The notes: a model not told the origin generated them from the sequence alone. 64,000 nucleotides of DNA from Antiquaquibacter soli (GCF_030580675.1 NZ_JAUQUB010000001.1:1488001-1552000), one strand, 5' to 3'; shown: positions 48,346-56,820, counted from the stretch's first letter. A program made the numbers and translations.

Positions 48346-49051
48346 GAGCGGCCTCCTCGTGGCCCATCGCGAGGGCGCCGGCGAAGATGCCCGCGGCCGC
48401 TCCCACGAGGATGCTCACGCCCATCGGCAACCCGCTCGCGGCAAGCGCGGCGAGGCCGCCCACAGCGCCCGCGATGAGACCCGGCAGGTCGCGGACGAGC
48501 GGCAGGGCCAGCAGGAGGAACGTCAGCGGGATTGCGAGCTCCAGGGGCACCCAGTCGGGGATGAACCCGCCCACGAGCACGCCGATGGTGACGAGCGCGC
48601 TCCAACCGACGAGGCACGTGACCCCCGCGGTGAAGTAGTACGCGCGCTTCTCTCGCTCGGTGCCGCCCCCGTCGGACTTCTCGAAGCGAGCGGCCGCCAG
48701 GGCGTAGACCGGGTCGGCGAGGAGGTAGGCGGCCAGGAGCCGCTGCGGCCTCGACCACGACTGGAGGTGGGGCTGGAGGGCGGCGCTGTAGAGCAGGTGG
48801 CGGGCGTTGATGACGGCGACGGTCGCGGCGATGAGTGCGATACCGGCGCCCGCGCCGAGGAGCTGCACCGCGGCGAGCTGCGCCGCTCCCGCGAAGACGA
48901 CCGGCGAGGTCGCGATAGACAGCAGCGGATCGACGCCGGTCGTCGCCATCGCCGCTCCCGCGGCGAGGCCGAACGGGATGTAGCTCAGCACGACGAGAAG
49001 GGCGTCGCGTGCGGCAGCTCCCCGAGCAGCCTGCAGTCGATCCGAGTCCAT
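48338..49051 (-). CDS. azlC: AzlC family branched-chain amino acid permease
   Basis: This 237-residue membrane protein of about seven segments carries the AzlC signatures SYIPFGLAAGAAMATTGVDP, VFAGAAQLAAVQLL and INARHLLYSAALQPHL. It is the large subunit of the exporter for leucine, isoleucine, valine and possibly methionine. I chose the ATG at 49051 (MDSDRLQAARG) with GAGGAT upstream; an ATG eight codons earlier is possible. It is coupled to azlD. No Lrp-type regulator is adjacent. Confidence 0.93.
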   Translation of the reverse strand: MDSDRLQAARGAAARDALLVVLSYIPFGLAAGAAMATTGVDPLLSIATSPVVFAGAAQLAAVQLLGAGAGIALIAATVAVINARHLLYSAALQPHLQSWSRPQRLLAAYLLADPVYALAAARFEKSDGGGTEREKRAYYFTAGVTCLVGWSALVTIGVLVGGFIPDWVPLELAIPLTFLLLALPLVRDLPGLIAGAVGGLAALAASGLPMGVSILVGAAAGIFAGALAMGHEEAARA

Positions 49052-49111
49052 GGCGATCATCCTCGCGGGACGCACGCCGCGGGCGCCACGTCCGATTGGC
49101 GAGCACTGGCC

Positions 49112-50635
49112 CTACACGTGCGGCACGAAGTCCTGCCACGCGCGCCGGCGCTCGCGCCGGGGGTCGGACTCGACGCGGTCCTCGCGGTCGATGATGAGCG
49201 TGCGGCGGGACCGTGCCGAATAGGCGGGCCAGTGCGGACCGGGATGCCCGTCCCGCGCGAACGACAACCAGGCACGGTTCATCCGCCGCCCTGCACGCAC
49301 GAACGCCCGGCGTCCTCCGAGCACGCCGAGAAGTCGGCCGAACGCCCCGGACATGCGATCGAACAGGGCGAAGAGCTCGAGGCCGTGTGTGGCGTCGTGA
49401 CCGGTCAGGCGAAGCAGGCGCGTGGCGACGTCGAATCGGTACATGAATACGGGAGCGAACCGTGAATGTCGCTCTGCGAGCTTCACGCTCGGGAACCAGA
49501 AGGCGAAATCTCCCCCGAAGTCCGCCGCCGGTCGAGCCGCGGGCAGCCCGGGATACTGCGCTTTGAGGGTTCGGCGCGCCTTCTTCTTCGTGCGGGCGAA
49601 GATCGCCCGAATCCGTCGCGGGTTGCTGGCGAGGATGTCGAGTCGCCCACGGAAGAGCGAGCCCTCCCGGTCGTTCGTGCCGATGATGAGCGGCACCCGA
49701 TGCGCACGGCCAGCCTTCACGGCGTCGAGCGGCCGCTCGGGCAGCAGCTCGCCGTCGATCACGGGAGCAAGCGGCATGGTGCCCGGTCGTGCGTCGGGTA
49801 CGAGTCGCTGCATCCTCGTGGTGGCGGCGACGAGGGCGTCGACGCTCGACGAGAGCAGCAGCTCCGCGGCGTCGTCCGACGTCGTGCTCTCGGTGCTCGA
49901 GTCATCCACCTCTTCGCTCAGCAGCTCGAGGAACTCGCCCGCCCATTCCGCCGCGATCTCGGCGGGGTAGACAGCGTTGGCCGGCGAGCTCTGCGCGATC
50001 GCACGTGCGAAGAGCCCTTCGGCTTGGGGCACGGCGAGGAGCGTGGTGACGGCGTTGCCGCCCGCCGATTCGCCGAAGAGCGTCACCCGCGCGGGATCGC
50101 CCCCGAACCCGGCGATGTTGGCCTGCACCCACTCGAGGGCCGCGAGCTGGTCACGCAGTCCGAGGTTGCTGTCGAGTCGGGCATCCGTAGTCGACCACCG
50201 GGAGAAGTCGAGATAGCCCAGGGCGCCGAGGCGATAGTTGAGGTTGACGAACACCACCGGGCCCTCTCGCACGAGTCGCTCGCCCTGACCGCGGATCTCC
50301 CGGGATGACCCGACGCTGTACGCACCGCCGTGGATGAACACCATCACCGGCAACGCGTCCGTCGGCGGGTCGAGTGGCGCGATGACGTTGAGCGTGAGGC
50401 AGTCCTCCGACATGGCCACGCTGGTGGGCGGCCCGGCGAACTGTCCATTACGGTCCTGCGGCGCCACCGGCCCGAAGGCGATGGCGGGCCGGATGCCCGC
50501 CCACGGCACCACGGGCTGCGGGCAGCGCAACCGCAGCGCCCCCACCGGCGGCGCCGCATAGGGGATCCCCCGCCACATGCGCACGCCCCGCCGCACAACT
50601 CCCTCGACGGTACCCCCGGTCACCTCGACGCGCAT
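49112..50635 (-). CDS. Type B carboxylesterase
   Basis: This 507-residue carboxylesterase/lipase has the signature EDCLTLNV and the nucleophile elbow GESAGG with Ser190. IHGGAYSVGS forms the oxyanion hole, GTNDREGSLF carries the acid region and HGLELFALF contains the catalytic His. No signal peptide is present. A Ser/Thr/Asp-rich insert (EEVDDSSTESTTSDDAAE) is unusual and probably forms a surface loop. The substrate cannot be predicted. It lies between azlC and parE on the minus strand, with 60 and 34 bp gaps. Confidence 0.93.
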   Translation of the reverse strand: MRVEVTGGTVEGVVRRGVRMWRGIPYAAPPVGALRLRCPQPVVPWAGIRPAIAFGPVAPQDRNGQFAGPPTSVAMSEDCLTLNVIAPLDPPTDALPVMVFIHGGAYSVGSSREIRGQGERLVREGPVVFVNLNYRLGALGYLDFSRWSTTDARLDSNLGLRDQLAALEWVQANIAGFGGDPARVTLFGESAGGNAVTTLLAVPQAEGLFARAIAQSSPANAVYPAEIAAEWAGEFLELLSEEVDDSSTESTTSDDAAELLLSSSVDALVAATTRMQRLVPDARPGTMPLAPVIDGELLPERPLDAVKAGRAHRVPLIIGTNDREGSLFRGRLDILASNPRRIRAIFARTKKKARRTLKAQYPGLPAARPAADFGGDFAFWFPSVKLAERHSRFAPVFMYRFDVATRLLRLTGHDATHGLELFALFDRMSGAFGRLLGVLGGRRAFVRAGRRMNRAWLSFARDGHPGPHWPAYSARSRRTLIIDREDRVESDPRRERRRAWQDFVPHV

Positions 50636-50669
50636 GTGTCGAGGCTAGGCCTCGCGGGTGAACCTCCGG

Positions 50670-52748
50670 TTACACGTCGATGCGGTCCCGGTCGAGCCCC
50701 TGGCCGGCGATGATGAACTCCTTGCGCGGTGCGACGTCGTTGCCCATGAGCAGCTCGAAGACGGAGGACGCCATCTCTGCGTCGCCGACGTTGACCCGGC
50801 GCAGTGTGCGGTGCGATCGGTCCATCGTCGTGATGGCGAGCTGGTCGGCGTCCATCTCCCCCAGCCCCTTGTAGCGCTGAATCGGGTCCTGGTACTTCTT
50901 GCCCGACTTCTTGAGACCGGCGAGCACGCCCTGGAGCTCGTCCTCCGAGTAGGTGTAGATCGTCTCGTTCGGCTTCGAGCCCGGGTTGATGACGACGACG
51001 CGGTGCAGCGGCGGCACCGCCGCGTACACACGACCGTCACGGATCATGTCGGGCATGTAGCGGAAGAACAGAGTGAGCAGCAGGGTGCGGATGTGGGCGC
51101 CGTCGACGTCCGCGTCGCTCATGATGATCACCTTGCCGTAGCGCGCCGCCTCGAGATCGAAGCTGCGGCCCGAGCCCGCGCCGATCACCTGGATGATCGA
51201 CGCGCACTCGGCGTTGGAGAGCATGTCCGAGACCGAGGCTTTCTGAACGTTGAGGATCTTGCCCCGGATCGGAAGGAGCGCCTGGTACTCGCTGTCTCGG
51301 GCGAGCTTCGCGGTGCCGAGCGCCGAGTCGCCCTCGACGATGAAGAGCTCGCTGTTGGCGACGTCGTTCGATCGGCAGTCGACGAGCTTGGCGGGCAGAG
51401 ACGAGCTCTCGAGGGCGTTCTTGCGGCGCTGGGTCTCCTTGTGGGCCCGCGCGGAGATCCGCGACTTCATCTCGGCCACGACTTTGTCGAGCAGGAGCGC
51501 GGACTGCGCTTTGTCGTCGCGCTTGGACGACGCGTACTTCGCCGCCATGCCCTTCGCGACGACCCCGGCCACGATCGACCGCACAGCCGGCGTCCCGAGG
51601 ACCTCCTTGGTCTGGCCCTCGAACTGAGGCTCGGGAAGGCGAACCGTGAGCACCGCGGTGAGACCCGCGAGCACGTCATCCTTCTCGAGCTTGTCGTTGC
51701 CGGCCTTCAGCCGACGAGCGTTCTTCTCCACCTCGGCGCGCAAGAACTTGAGCAGGCCCTGCTCGAAGCCGGACTGATGAGTCCCGCCCTTGGGCGTCGC
51801 GATGATATTGACGAAGCTCTTGAACACGGTGTCGTACCCGGTGCCCCAGCGCAGGGCGATGTCCACCTGGCACTCGCGCTGCAGCTCGGTCGGCACCATT
51901 GCCCCGCTCTCCTGAAGGACGGGGACGGTCTCGGTGAAGCCGCCTTCTCCCGTGAGGCGCCAGGTGTCAGTGACCGGGGCGTCCGGGGCGAGGTGCTCGA
52001 CGAACTCCGCGATGCCGCCCTCGAAATGGAACGTCTCGCTGCGCGGCTCCTCGCCTCGCTCGTCGGTGAGGTGCAGGGCGAGGTCCGGCACGAGGAAGGC
52101 CGTCTGCCGCATCCGGTCGAGCAGGTCGTCGGTCTGGAAGGTCGCGCCCTTGGTGAAGATCTGCCGATCGGCCCAGTAGCGGATGCGCGTGCCGGTGACG
52201 CCCTTCGCGACCTTTCCGACGACGCGGAGTTCGCTCCCGGAGACGAACGGGGTGAACGGCGCATCGGGCGTGGGTTCGCCCGAGTCGGCGAACACACCAG
52301 GCTCTCCGCGGTGGAACGACATCGCCCAGGTCTTGCCGTCACGGTCGACCTCGACGTCGAGGCGCTCTGAGAGGGCGTTGACCACGGACGCGCCCACGCC
52401 GTGCAGACCGCCCGAGGCCGCGTAGGACCCACCGCCGAACTTTCCGCCGGCGTGGAGCTTCGTGAACACGACCTCGACGCCCGTGAGCCCCGTCTTCGGC
52501 TCCACGTCGACCGGGATGCCGCGGGCGACGTCCCGGACCTCGACGCTCTGGTCCGGATGCAGGATGACGCTGATGCGATTGCCGTAACCCCCGAGAGCCT
52601 CGTCCACGGAGTTGTCGATGATCTCCCACAGGCAGTGCATGAGACCTCGGGAGTCGGTCGAGCCGATGTACATGCCCGGGCGCTTGCGCACCGCCTCCAA
52701 CCCCTCGAGCACCGAGAGGTGCCTGGCGGAATAGTCGGCAGACGACAT
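50670..52748 (-). CDS. parE: DNA topoisomerase IV subunit B (second type II topoisomerase B subunit)
   Basis: This 692-residue GyrB/ParE-family ATPase has the GHKL nucleotide-binding elements RKRPGMYIGSTDSRG, EIIDNSVDEAL and GGLHGVGASVVNALS. The Toprim metal-binding motifs are IVEGDSALGTAK and MSDADVDGAHIRTLLL, with LLPIRGKILNVQKA between. The usual EGDSAGG reads EGDSALG. Length suits a topoisomerase IV subunit. AAGGAGAG precedes the ATG. It pairs with the A subunit encoded at 45563-48016 on the other strand. Confidence 0.94.
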   Translation of the reverse strand: MSSADYSARHLSVLEGLEAVRKRPGMYIGSTDSRGLMHCLWEIIDNSVDEALGGYGNRISVILHPDQSVEVRDVARGIPVDVEPKTGLTGVEVVFTKLHAGGKFGGGSYAASGGLHGVGASVVNALSERLDVEVDRDGKTWAMSFHRGEPGVFADSGEPTPDAPFTPFVSGSELRVVGKVAKGVTGTRIRYWADRQIFTKGATFQTDDLLDRMRQTAFLVPDLALHLTDERGEEPRSETFHFEGGIAEFVEHLAPDAPVTDTWRLTGEGGFTETVPVLQESGAMVPTELQRECQVDIALRWGTGYDTVFKSFVNIIATPKGGTHQSGFEQGLLKFLRAEVEKNARRLKAGNDKLEKDDVLAGLTAVLTVRLPEPQFEGQTKEVLGTPAVRSIVAGVVAKGMAAKYASSKRDDKAQSALLLDKVVAEMKSRISARAHKETQRRKNALESSSLPAKLVDCRSNDVANSELFIVEGDSALGTAKLARDSEYQALLPIRGKILNVQKASVSDMLSNAECASIIQVIGAGSGRSFDLEAARYGKVIIMSDADVDGAHIRTLLLTLFFRYMPDMIRDGRVYAAVPPLHRVVVINPGSKPNETIYTYSEDELQGVLAGLKKSGKKYQDPIQRYKGLGEMDADQLAITTMDRSHRTLRRVNVGDAEMASSVFELLMGNDVAPRKEFIIAGQGLDRDRIDV

Positions 52749-52908
52749 GGCTCTCCTTAGGTCGGGCAGGCCGGGATCGGACTCCAGCCTAGGCGGCTCG
52801 TCCCGGATACGCGTTCAGCGAAATACCCGTCAATTGACGCAATGCTGTAACACGCTCGTGCTTGTATTGGGTAACGGACATCCACCCGCCAGCCGTAAGG
52901 AGCAGACC

Positions 52909-53139
52909 ATGTCTCAGATCACTACCGAGAACGTCGCCGACGAGCTGGACTACTCGCTCACCGCTCTCGACCGTTGCGACAGCTGCGGCGCGCAGGCGTA
53001 CATCCGGGTGACGCTGTCCAGCGGAGAGCTGCTGTTCTGCGCTCACCACGGGGCGAAGTTCAAGGAGAAGCTGTTCCCGACCGCGCTCAACTGGCACGAC
53101 GAGTCGGCGCGGCTTCTCGAGACCTCCGCCGCCGAGTAA
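52909..53139 (+). CDS. DUF7455 zinc-ribbon protein
   Basis: This 76-residue protein carries a compact zinc-binding motif: RCDSCGAQAYIRV, then ELLFCAHHGAKF, giving C-x2-C and C-x-H-H ligands. It is common in actinobacteria in the parE-rpoD neighbourhood. Its function is unknown; the small ribbon could bind nucleic acid or another protein. The ATG at 52909 has AAGGAG six bases upstream. The racemase-like gene begins 17 bases after its stop. Confidence 0.93.
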   Translation: MSQITTENVADELDYSLTALDRCDSCGAQAYIRVTLSSGELLFCAHHGAKFKEKLFPTALNWHDESARLLETSAAE

Positions 53140-53156
53140 TCCCCGCAGCGCCCCCC

Positions 53157-53843
53157 GTGAGTTCCGTCGGCCGAGCCGCGGCCGTGCGGCGATCGGCTCT
53201 CGTCGATCTCGCCGCGCTCGAGGCCAACCTGTTGAGCGCGCTCGAGGCCGACCCGGACCTGATCCTAGATGCCCGTGCCGACGCGTACGGCCACGGCGTC
53301 GGCCCGATCATCCGAACGGCGCTCGCGACGGGCGTCGGCACGGTGCGCGTCTCGCCCGGACAGTCCGTGCTCCCGGGCATCCGGCGCTCAGCGCTCATGA
53401 CCGTGCCGTCGAAACGACGCCTCCTCGGTGCGGAGGCCTACGGGGTCGACGGGTCGGGCATCCCGGTCCTCACGCTCGTCGGCGAGGTGATCGCGGTCAA
53501 GCCCGTGGGTGCCGACGCCGGGGTCTCCTATGGCTACACCTATCGCACCCCGGCGCCGACGACCCTCGCCCTCGTCGCCCTCGGCTACGCCGACGGCGTG
53601 CCGCGGCTTGCGTCGAATCGCGCGAGCGTCGCCATCGGCGGTGAGCCGCTCCCGCTCGTCGGCCGCATCGCGATGGACCAGTTCGTCGTCGATTGCGGCG
53701 ATCGCCACCCGAGTGTCGGGGATGACGCCGTACTCTTCGGCCGAAACGCGCCGAGCGCCCTCGACTGGGCTGCGCACACCGAACGCTCCGCTCTCGATCT
53801 GACGGCGGGGATCGGCTCGCGCGTGGAGAGGGTGTACTCGTGA
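53157..53843 (+). CDS. Alanine-racemase-like subunit A: C-terminal domain with vestigial barrel
   Basis: This 228-residue protein keeps the full C-terminal domain of fold type III racemases. Catalytic Tyr125 is in VSYGYTY, Tyr144 in LGYADG and Met173-Asp174 in RIAMDQ. The N-terminal PLP barrel, normally about 240 residues, is reduced to about 110. In its remnant of the PLP motif (ARADAYGHG) residue 40 is Arg where the PLP lysine should be. Alone it cannot bind PLP covalently. Its stop overlaps the next racemase gene by four bases (GTGA). In this superfamily the catalytic Tyr is supplied across the dimer, so it probably serves as the partner of subunit B. The GTG start lacks a clear ribosome site. 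Confidence 0.88.
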   Translation: MSSVGRAAAVRRSALVDLAALEANLLSALEADPDLILDARADAYGHGVGPIIRTALATGVGTVRVSPGQSVLPGIRRSALMTVPSKRRLLGAEAYGVDGSGIPVLTLVGEVIAVKPVGADAGVSYGYTYRTPAPTTLALVALGYADGVPRLASNRASVAIGGEPLPLVGRIAMDQFVVDCGDRHPSVGDDAVLFGRNAPSALDWAAHTERSALDLTAGIGSRVERVYS

Positions 53844-54883
53844 CCGCCCCTCGGATCGAGATCGACCTCGCGGCGTTCCGCCACAACGTCGCCACGCTCA
53901 GCTCGCTCGTCGCGCCGTCACGGACGATGCTCGCCGTCAAGGCGAATGCCTACGGGCACGGGCTCGTCCCGCTCGCGTTCGCGGCGCTCGAGTCCGGCGC
54001 AGACAGCCTCGCCGTCCTCGAGATCCCCGCCGCCCTCGAGCTGCGCCGCGCGGGCATCACCGCGCCGCTCTTCGCGTGGCTGCACGGACCCGGTGCCGAC
54101 TTCGCCGCCGCCGTGGACGCAGGCATCGACCTCGGCGTCTCCGCGACGTGGCAGGTCGAGGCGATCGCGGCGGCCGCGCACTCGGTCCCCGCGCGCATCC
54201 ATCTCAAGGTCGACACCGGTCTCCACCGCAACGGGGCGAACCCCGAGGACTGGCCCGCGCTCGTCGATGCGGCGCTCGCTGCGGAGCGCGCCGGTCGCGT
54301 CGAGATCTCCGCCCTCTGGTCGCACCTCGCCGATGCCTCGCCCGAGGACGATGCCGCCGCCCTCACCCTCTTCCAGGAGTCGGTCGCGGTAGCGGCCGCT
54401 CGGGGATGCACTCCCCCCCTGCTCCACCTGGCCGCGAGCTCCGCGGGCATCCGGATGCCCGCGGCCCGCCTCGGACTCGTGCGGTTCGGGATCGCGGCGT
54501 ACGGCATCTCCCCCTTCGACGACGAGACCGCGCGCGACCTCGGACTCCGACCCGTGATGAGTGTGCGCGCTCCCGTGGCCGCGGTCGACGGCGGAGTGGC
54601 GTCACTCTCTATCGGCAGCGCAGACGGCATCCCCGCGCCCGCCGCGGGTCGCGCCCAAGCGTGGGTCGCCGGTTCGCGCCATCCGATCGTCGAGATCGGC
54701 ATCGACTCCCTCTCGCTCGACGTGGCGGGCTCCACTGTTGCCGTGGGCGACGAAGTCGTGCTGTTCGGCTCGGGCGACGACGGAGAGCCGACCGCCGAAG
54801 AATGGGCCGACTGGGCGGACACGATCGGGGACGAGATCGTGGCCCGGGCAAGCGAGCGCCTTCCCCGCGTCTACCGGGGCTGA
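53840..54883 (+). CDS. Alanine-racemase-like subunit B: PLP barrel with degenerate C-terminal domain
   Basis: This 347-residue protein has a complete PLP barrel. Lys34 and Tyr38 are in AVKANAYGHG, Arg130 is in KVDTGLHRNG and His162 in WSHLAD. LHLAASSAG carries the phosphate-binding Ser, and Arg215 is in VRFGIAAYG. The C-terminal domain is degenerate. Where VSYG should be it reads VASL, so the catalytic Tyr is missing, and the MDQ motif reads IDS. These are the residues kept by the gene just upstream, so the two look complementary. The GTG overlaps the preceding stop and has a GAGAGGG site. Substrate could be alanine or another amino acid. Confidence 0.9.
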   Translation: MTAPRIEIDLAAFRHNVATLSSLVAPSRTMLAVKANAYGHGLVPLAFAALESGADSLAVLEIPAALELRRAGITAPLFAWLHGPGADFAAAVDAGIDLGVSATWQVEAIAAAAHSVPARIHLKVDTGLHRNGANPEDWPALVDAALAAERAGRVEISALWSHLADASPEDDAAALTLFQESVAVAAARGCTPPLLHLAASSAGIRMPAARLGLVRFGIAAYGISPFDDETARDLGLRPVMSVRAPVAAVDGGVASLSIGSADGIPAPAAGRAQAWVAGSRHPIVEIGIDSLSLDVAGSTVAVGDEVVLFGSGDDGEPTAEEWADWADTIGDEIVARASERLPRVYRG

Positions 54884-54886
54884 GCT

Positions 54887-55546
54887 CTAGAGCCGGCCCT
54901 TGATCGCACGACGCGACCGGGCCGCATAGTCGTCCACGAGAGCGATGCTCTCGCCTGCCGCGCCGAGTTCGACTCCCGCCCGATCGGCCGCGACGGTGAG
55001 CAGTTCGTCCGCGAATGTCGGGTTCATCGGCAGGAACGGGCCGTGCAGGGTCGTCGCGATCGACGACCCGAACCGGGCGACGGGCCACTCGACCGGTCGA
55101 CCGTCGACAGTGGTCCGGGCGCCGTGGTTCTCGAACCCGGCGACGTCGTCGCTCCACACCTCACGAACGATCCGGCGGTCGGTGAGGGTTGCATCGCTCG
55201 GCAGCACCTCCGCACCCGGCAGGACCGTGCCATCGGTCAGCACGAGGGATCGGCCCAGGAGCTGCCATCCCCCGGCCACGGCGAGGAAGGGGACCCCGTC
55301 CGCAGCCCACGAGCGCAGGGTCGGCGCGATCGCCGCAAGATCGTCGAGCACCAGCTGCTGGGCGGAGAGCGGACCGCTGCCGATGTGGACCAGGTGGGCG
55401 ACCTCGGGCAGCGGGGCCCCGACCTCGTGATCGACGACGCGCACCTCGGCGCCTCGCCACTGAGCTCGTCGGCGGAGAGCGAGGACATTGCCGACATCGC
55501 CGTTGATCCCGAGCTCTCGGGGGTAGAGGTGGAGGATCGTGATCAC
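54887..55546 (-). CDS. gatD: GatD-like glutamine amidotransferase subunit lacking the catalytic cysteine
   Basis: This 219-residue protein matches GatD, the glutaminase partner of MurT. It has LYPRELGINGDVGNVLALRR at the N terminus, GFENHGARTT, and LHGPFLPMNP with the catalytic His168. At the nucleophile position, where GatD has a Cys in CGGYQ, it reads VAGGWQLLG: Ala91, codon GCC, so glutamine hydrolysis should be impossible. The rest of the fold is intact, so it is not a decayed gene; it may have a structural or substrate-positioning role. The ATG overlaps the murT stop by four bases (ATGA). Confidence 0.9.
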   Translation of the reverse strand: MITILHLYPRELGINGDVGNVLALRRRAQWRGAEVRVVDHEVGAPLPEVAHLVHIGSGPLSAQQLVLDDLAAIAPTLRSWAADGVPFLAVAGGWQLLGRSLVLTDGTVLPGAEVLPSDATLTDRRIVREVWSDDVAGFENHGARTTVDGRPVEWPVARFGSSIATTLHGPFLPMNPTFADELLTVAADRAGVELGAAGESIALVDDYAARSRRAIKGRL

Positions 55547-56811
55547 GGTCGACCCTCCAGCTCGAGGAAGCCCAGCTGCTTGCGGACGAGCATCATCTGC
55601 TCGTAGTTGACGATCATGGTCTTCACCCCGCGAGAGGGCTTCGGCAGGGCGAGAAACGCGTCAAGCGCGGGGGCGAGCTCCGGGATCACCCGGTGCACCG
55701 GGATCTCGTCGTACGCGAACCGGGTGGCGAGCTGCCAGGCCTTCGTGCCCGTGAGGACATCGACATGATCGAGTCGGGACAGATCCGATCCGTAGATCCA
55801 GGACGGATCCGGCGTGCCCTCGTCGACCGCGACGAACACCTGCTCGGGGTGCGGCTCGAGGTAGTCGAGGTTGACCTGAAGGCTCGGCGGGTTCTTCATG
55901 GTGAGCAGTTCGATGTCTTCGCCGTTCACGTGCAGCACCTCGCCGCGACCGTAGACAGGCTCCATGGCGGCGAGCCCGGATGCCACGGCTTCGCTGTCGA
56001 ACCGATCACCGAGCAAGGCACGAGCCATCGCCGTCGCGGCCGCAGCATCGACGGCGTAGTGCAGCCCCCGCGCGGGCAGCGAGACCGGGAAGCGAGCCCC
56101 TCCGACCGAGAGGGCAGCAGTGCGCCCTTCGAGCGACTCGACGGTCACCGCCGAGTCCTTTCGCACGCCCGCCTCTGCGAGAGCAGGATTGTCGCCGCGA
56201 GCGAGCCACGCCGGCCCCGCGTCGAGCAGGGCCGGGTCGACGGCGAACTCCCATCGCTCGGCGCCCGACCCGGCGATCCGCTCCGCTAGGGCGACGAGGT
56301 TGTGGTCGTCGCCGTTGATCACGAGATGCCGGGTGGCGACGCGGGCGAACTGCTCGAGCATCCCCGCGACTCGGGCGGGCTCGTAGAACCGGTTCAGCTG
56401 GTCGACCTGCAGGTTGACGAGCAGCACGCTGTGCGGGGCGAGCTGCTGAGCGAGGCGGGGCCCGAAGGCCTCGTCGACCTCGAGCACCGCGACATCCTCG
56501 CGCAAACGTCCATCGAGCGGAACGCTCGCGAGCATCGCCGAGGCGATGCCCTGCGGGAGGTTGGCACCGGTCGGATTGGAGAAGACCGACACGCCGTGCG
56601 CGCGCAGGATGCTCACCAGCATGTGCGTCGTCGTCGACTTGCCGTTGGACCCCGACACGAACACGACGCCGAGCGGCATCCGCTCGACGGCTCGTGACAG
56701 GAAGCGCGGGTTCAGGGCGAGCAGAACGCGCCCGGGCACGGCCGAGCCGCCGCCTCGCAACCGCAGCAGAGCGCGCGCGATGCGACCGGCGACGATCGCC
56801 AGAGCCGTCAG
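55543..56811 (-). CDS. murT: MurT-like Mur ligase (Mur ligase middle domain plus DUF1727)
   Basis: This protein of about 422 residues has the ATP loop VSGSNGKSTTTHML (about residues 52-65) and NLQVDQLNRFYEP in place of the usual NLFRDQLDRYGE. Its C-terminal DUF1727 domain contains NPPSLQVNLDYL. It has no cysteine at all, so the four-Cys zinc ribbon of typical MurT is gone, and SWIYGSD replaces the SW-x-WD motif of the GatD-facing domain. The start is unusual. The family N terminus is encoded upstream of the first TTG (56760), and the best ribosome site (AGGAG) precedes a CTG at 56811, just after the rpoD stop. Confidence 0.85.
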   Translation of the reverse strand: MTALAIVAGRIARALLRLRGGGSAVPGRVLLALNPRFLSRAVERMPLGVVFVSGSNGKSTTTHMLVSILRAHGVSVFSNPTGANLPQGIASAMLASVPLDGRLREDVAVLEVDEAFGPRLAQQLAPHSVLLVNLQVDQLNRFYEPARVAGMLEQFARVATRHLVINGDDHNLVALAERIAGSGAERWEFAVDPALLDAGPAWLARGDNPALAEAGVRKDSAVTVESLEGRTAALSVGGARFPVSLPARGLHYAVDAAAATAMARALLGDRFDSEAVASGLAAMEPVYGRGEVLHVNGEDIELLTMKNPPSLQVNLDYLEPHPEQVFVAVDEGTPDPSWIYGSDLSRLDHVDVLTGTKAWQLATRFAYDEIPVHRVIPELAPALDAFLALPKPSRGVKTMIVNYEQMMLVRKQLGFLELEGRP

Positions 56812-56820
56812 GACCCGCTC

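Noticed and set aside
53157-53843. Reading the first racemase-like gene as a decayed pseudogene
   Set aside because: The frame is intact with normal codon use, all C-terminal-domain catalytic residues are kept, and it is coupled to the next gene. A decaying gene would not keep exactly the residues its neighbour lacks.
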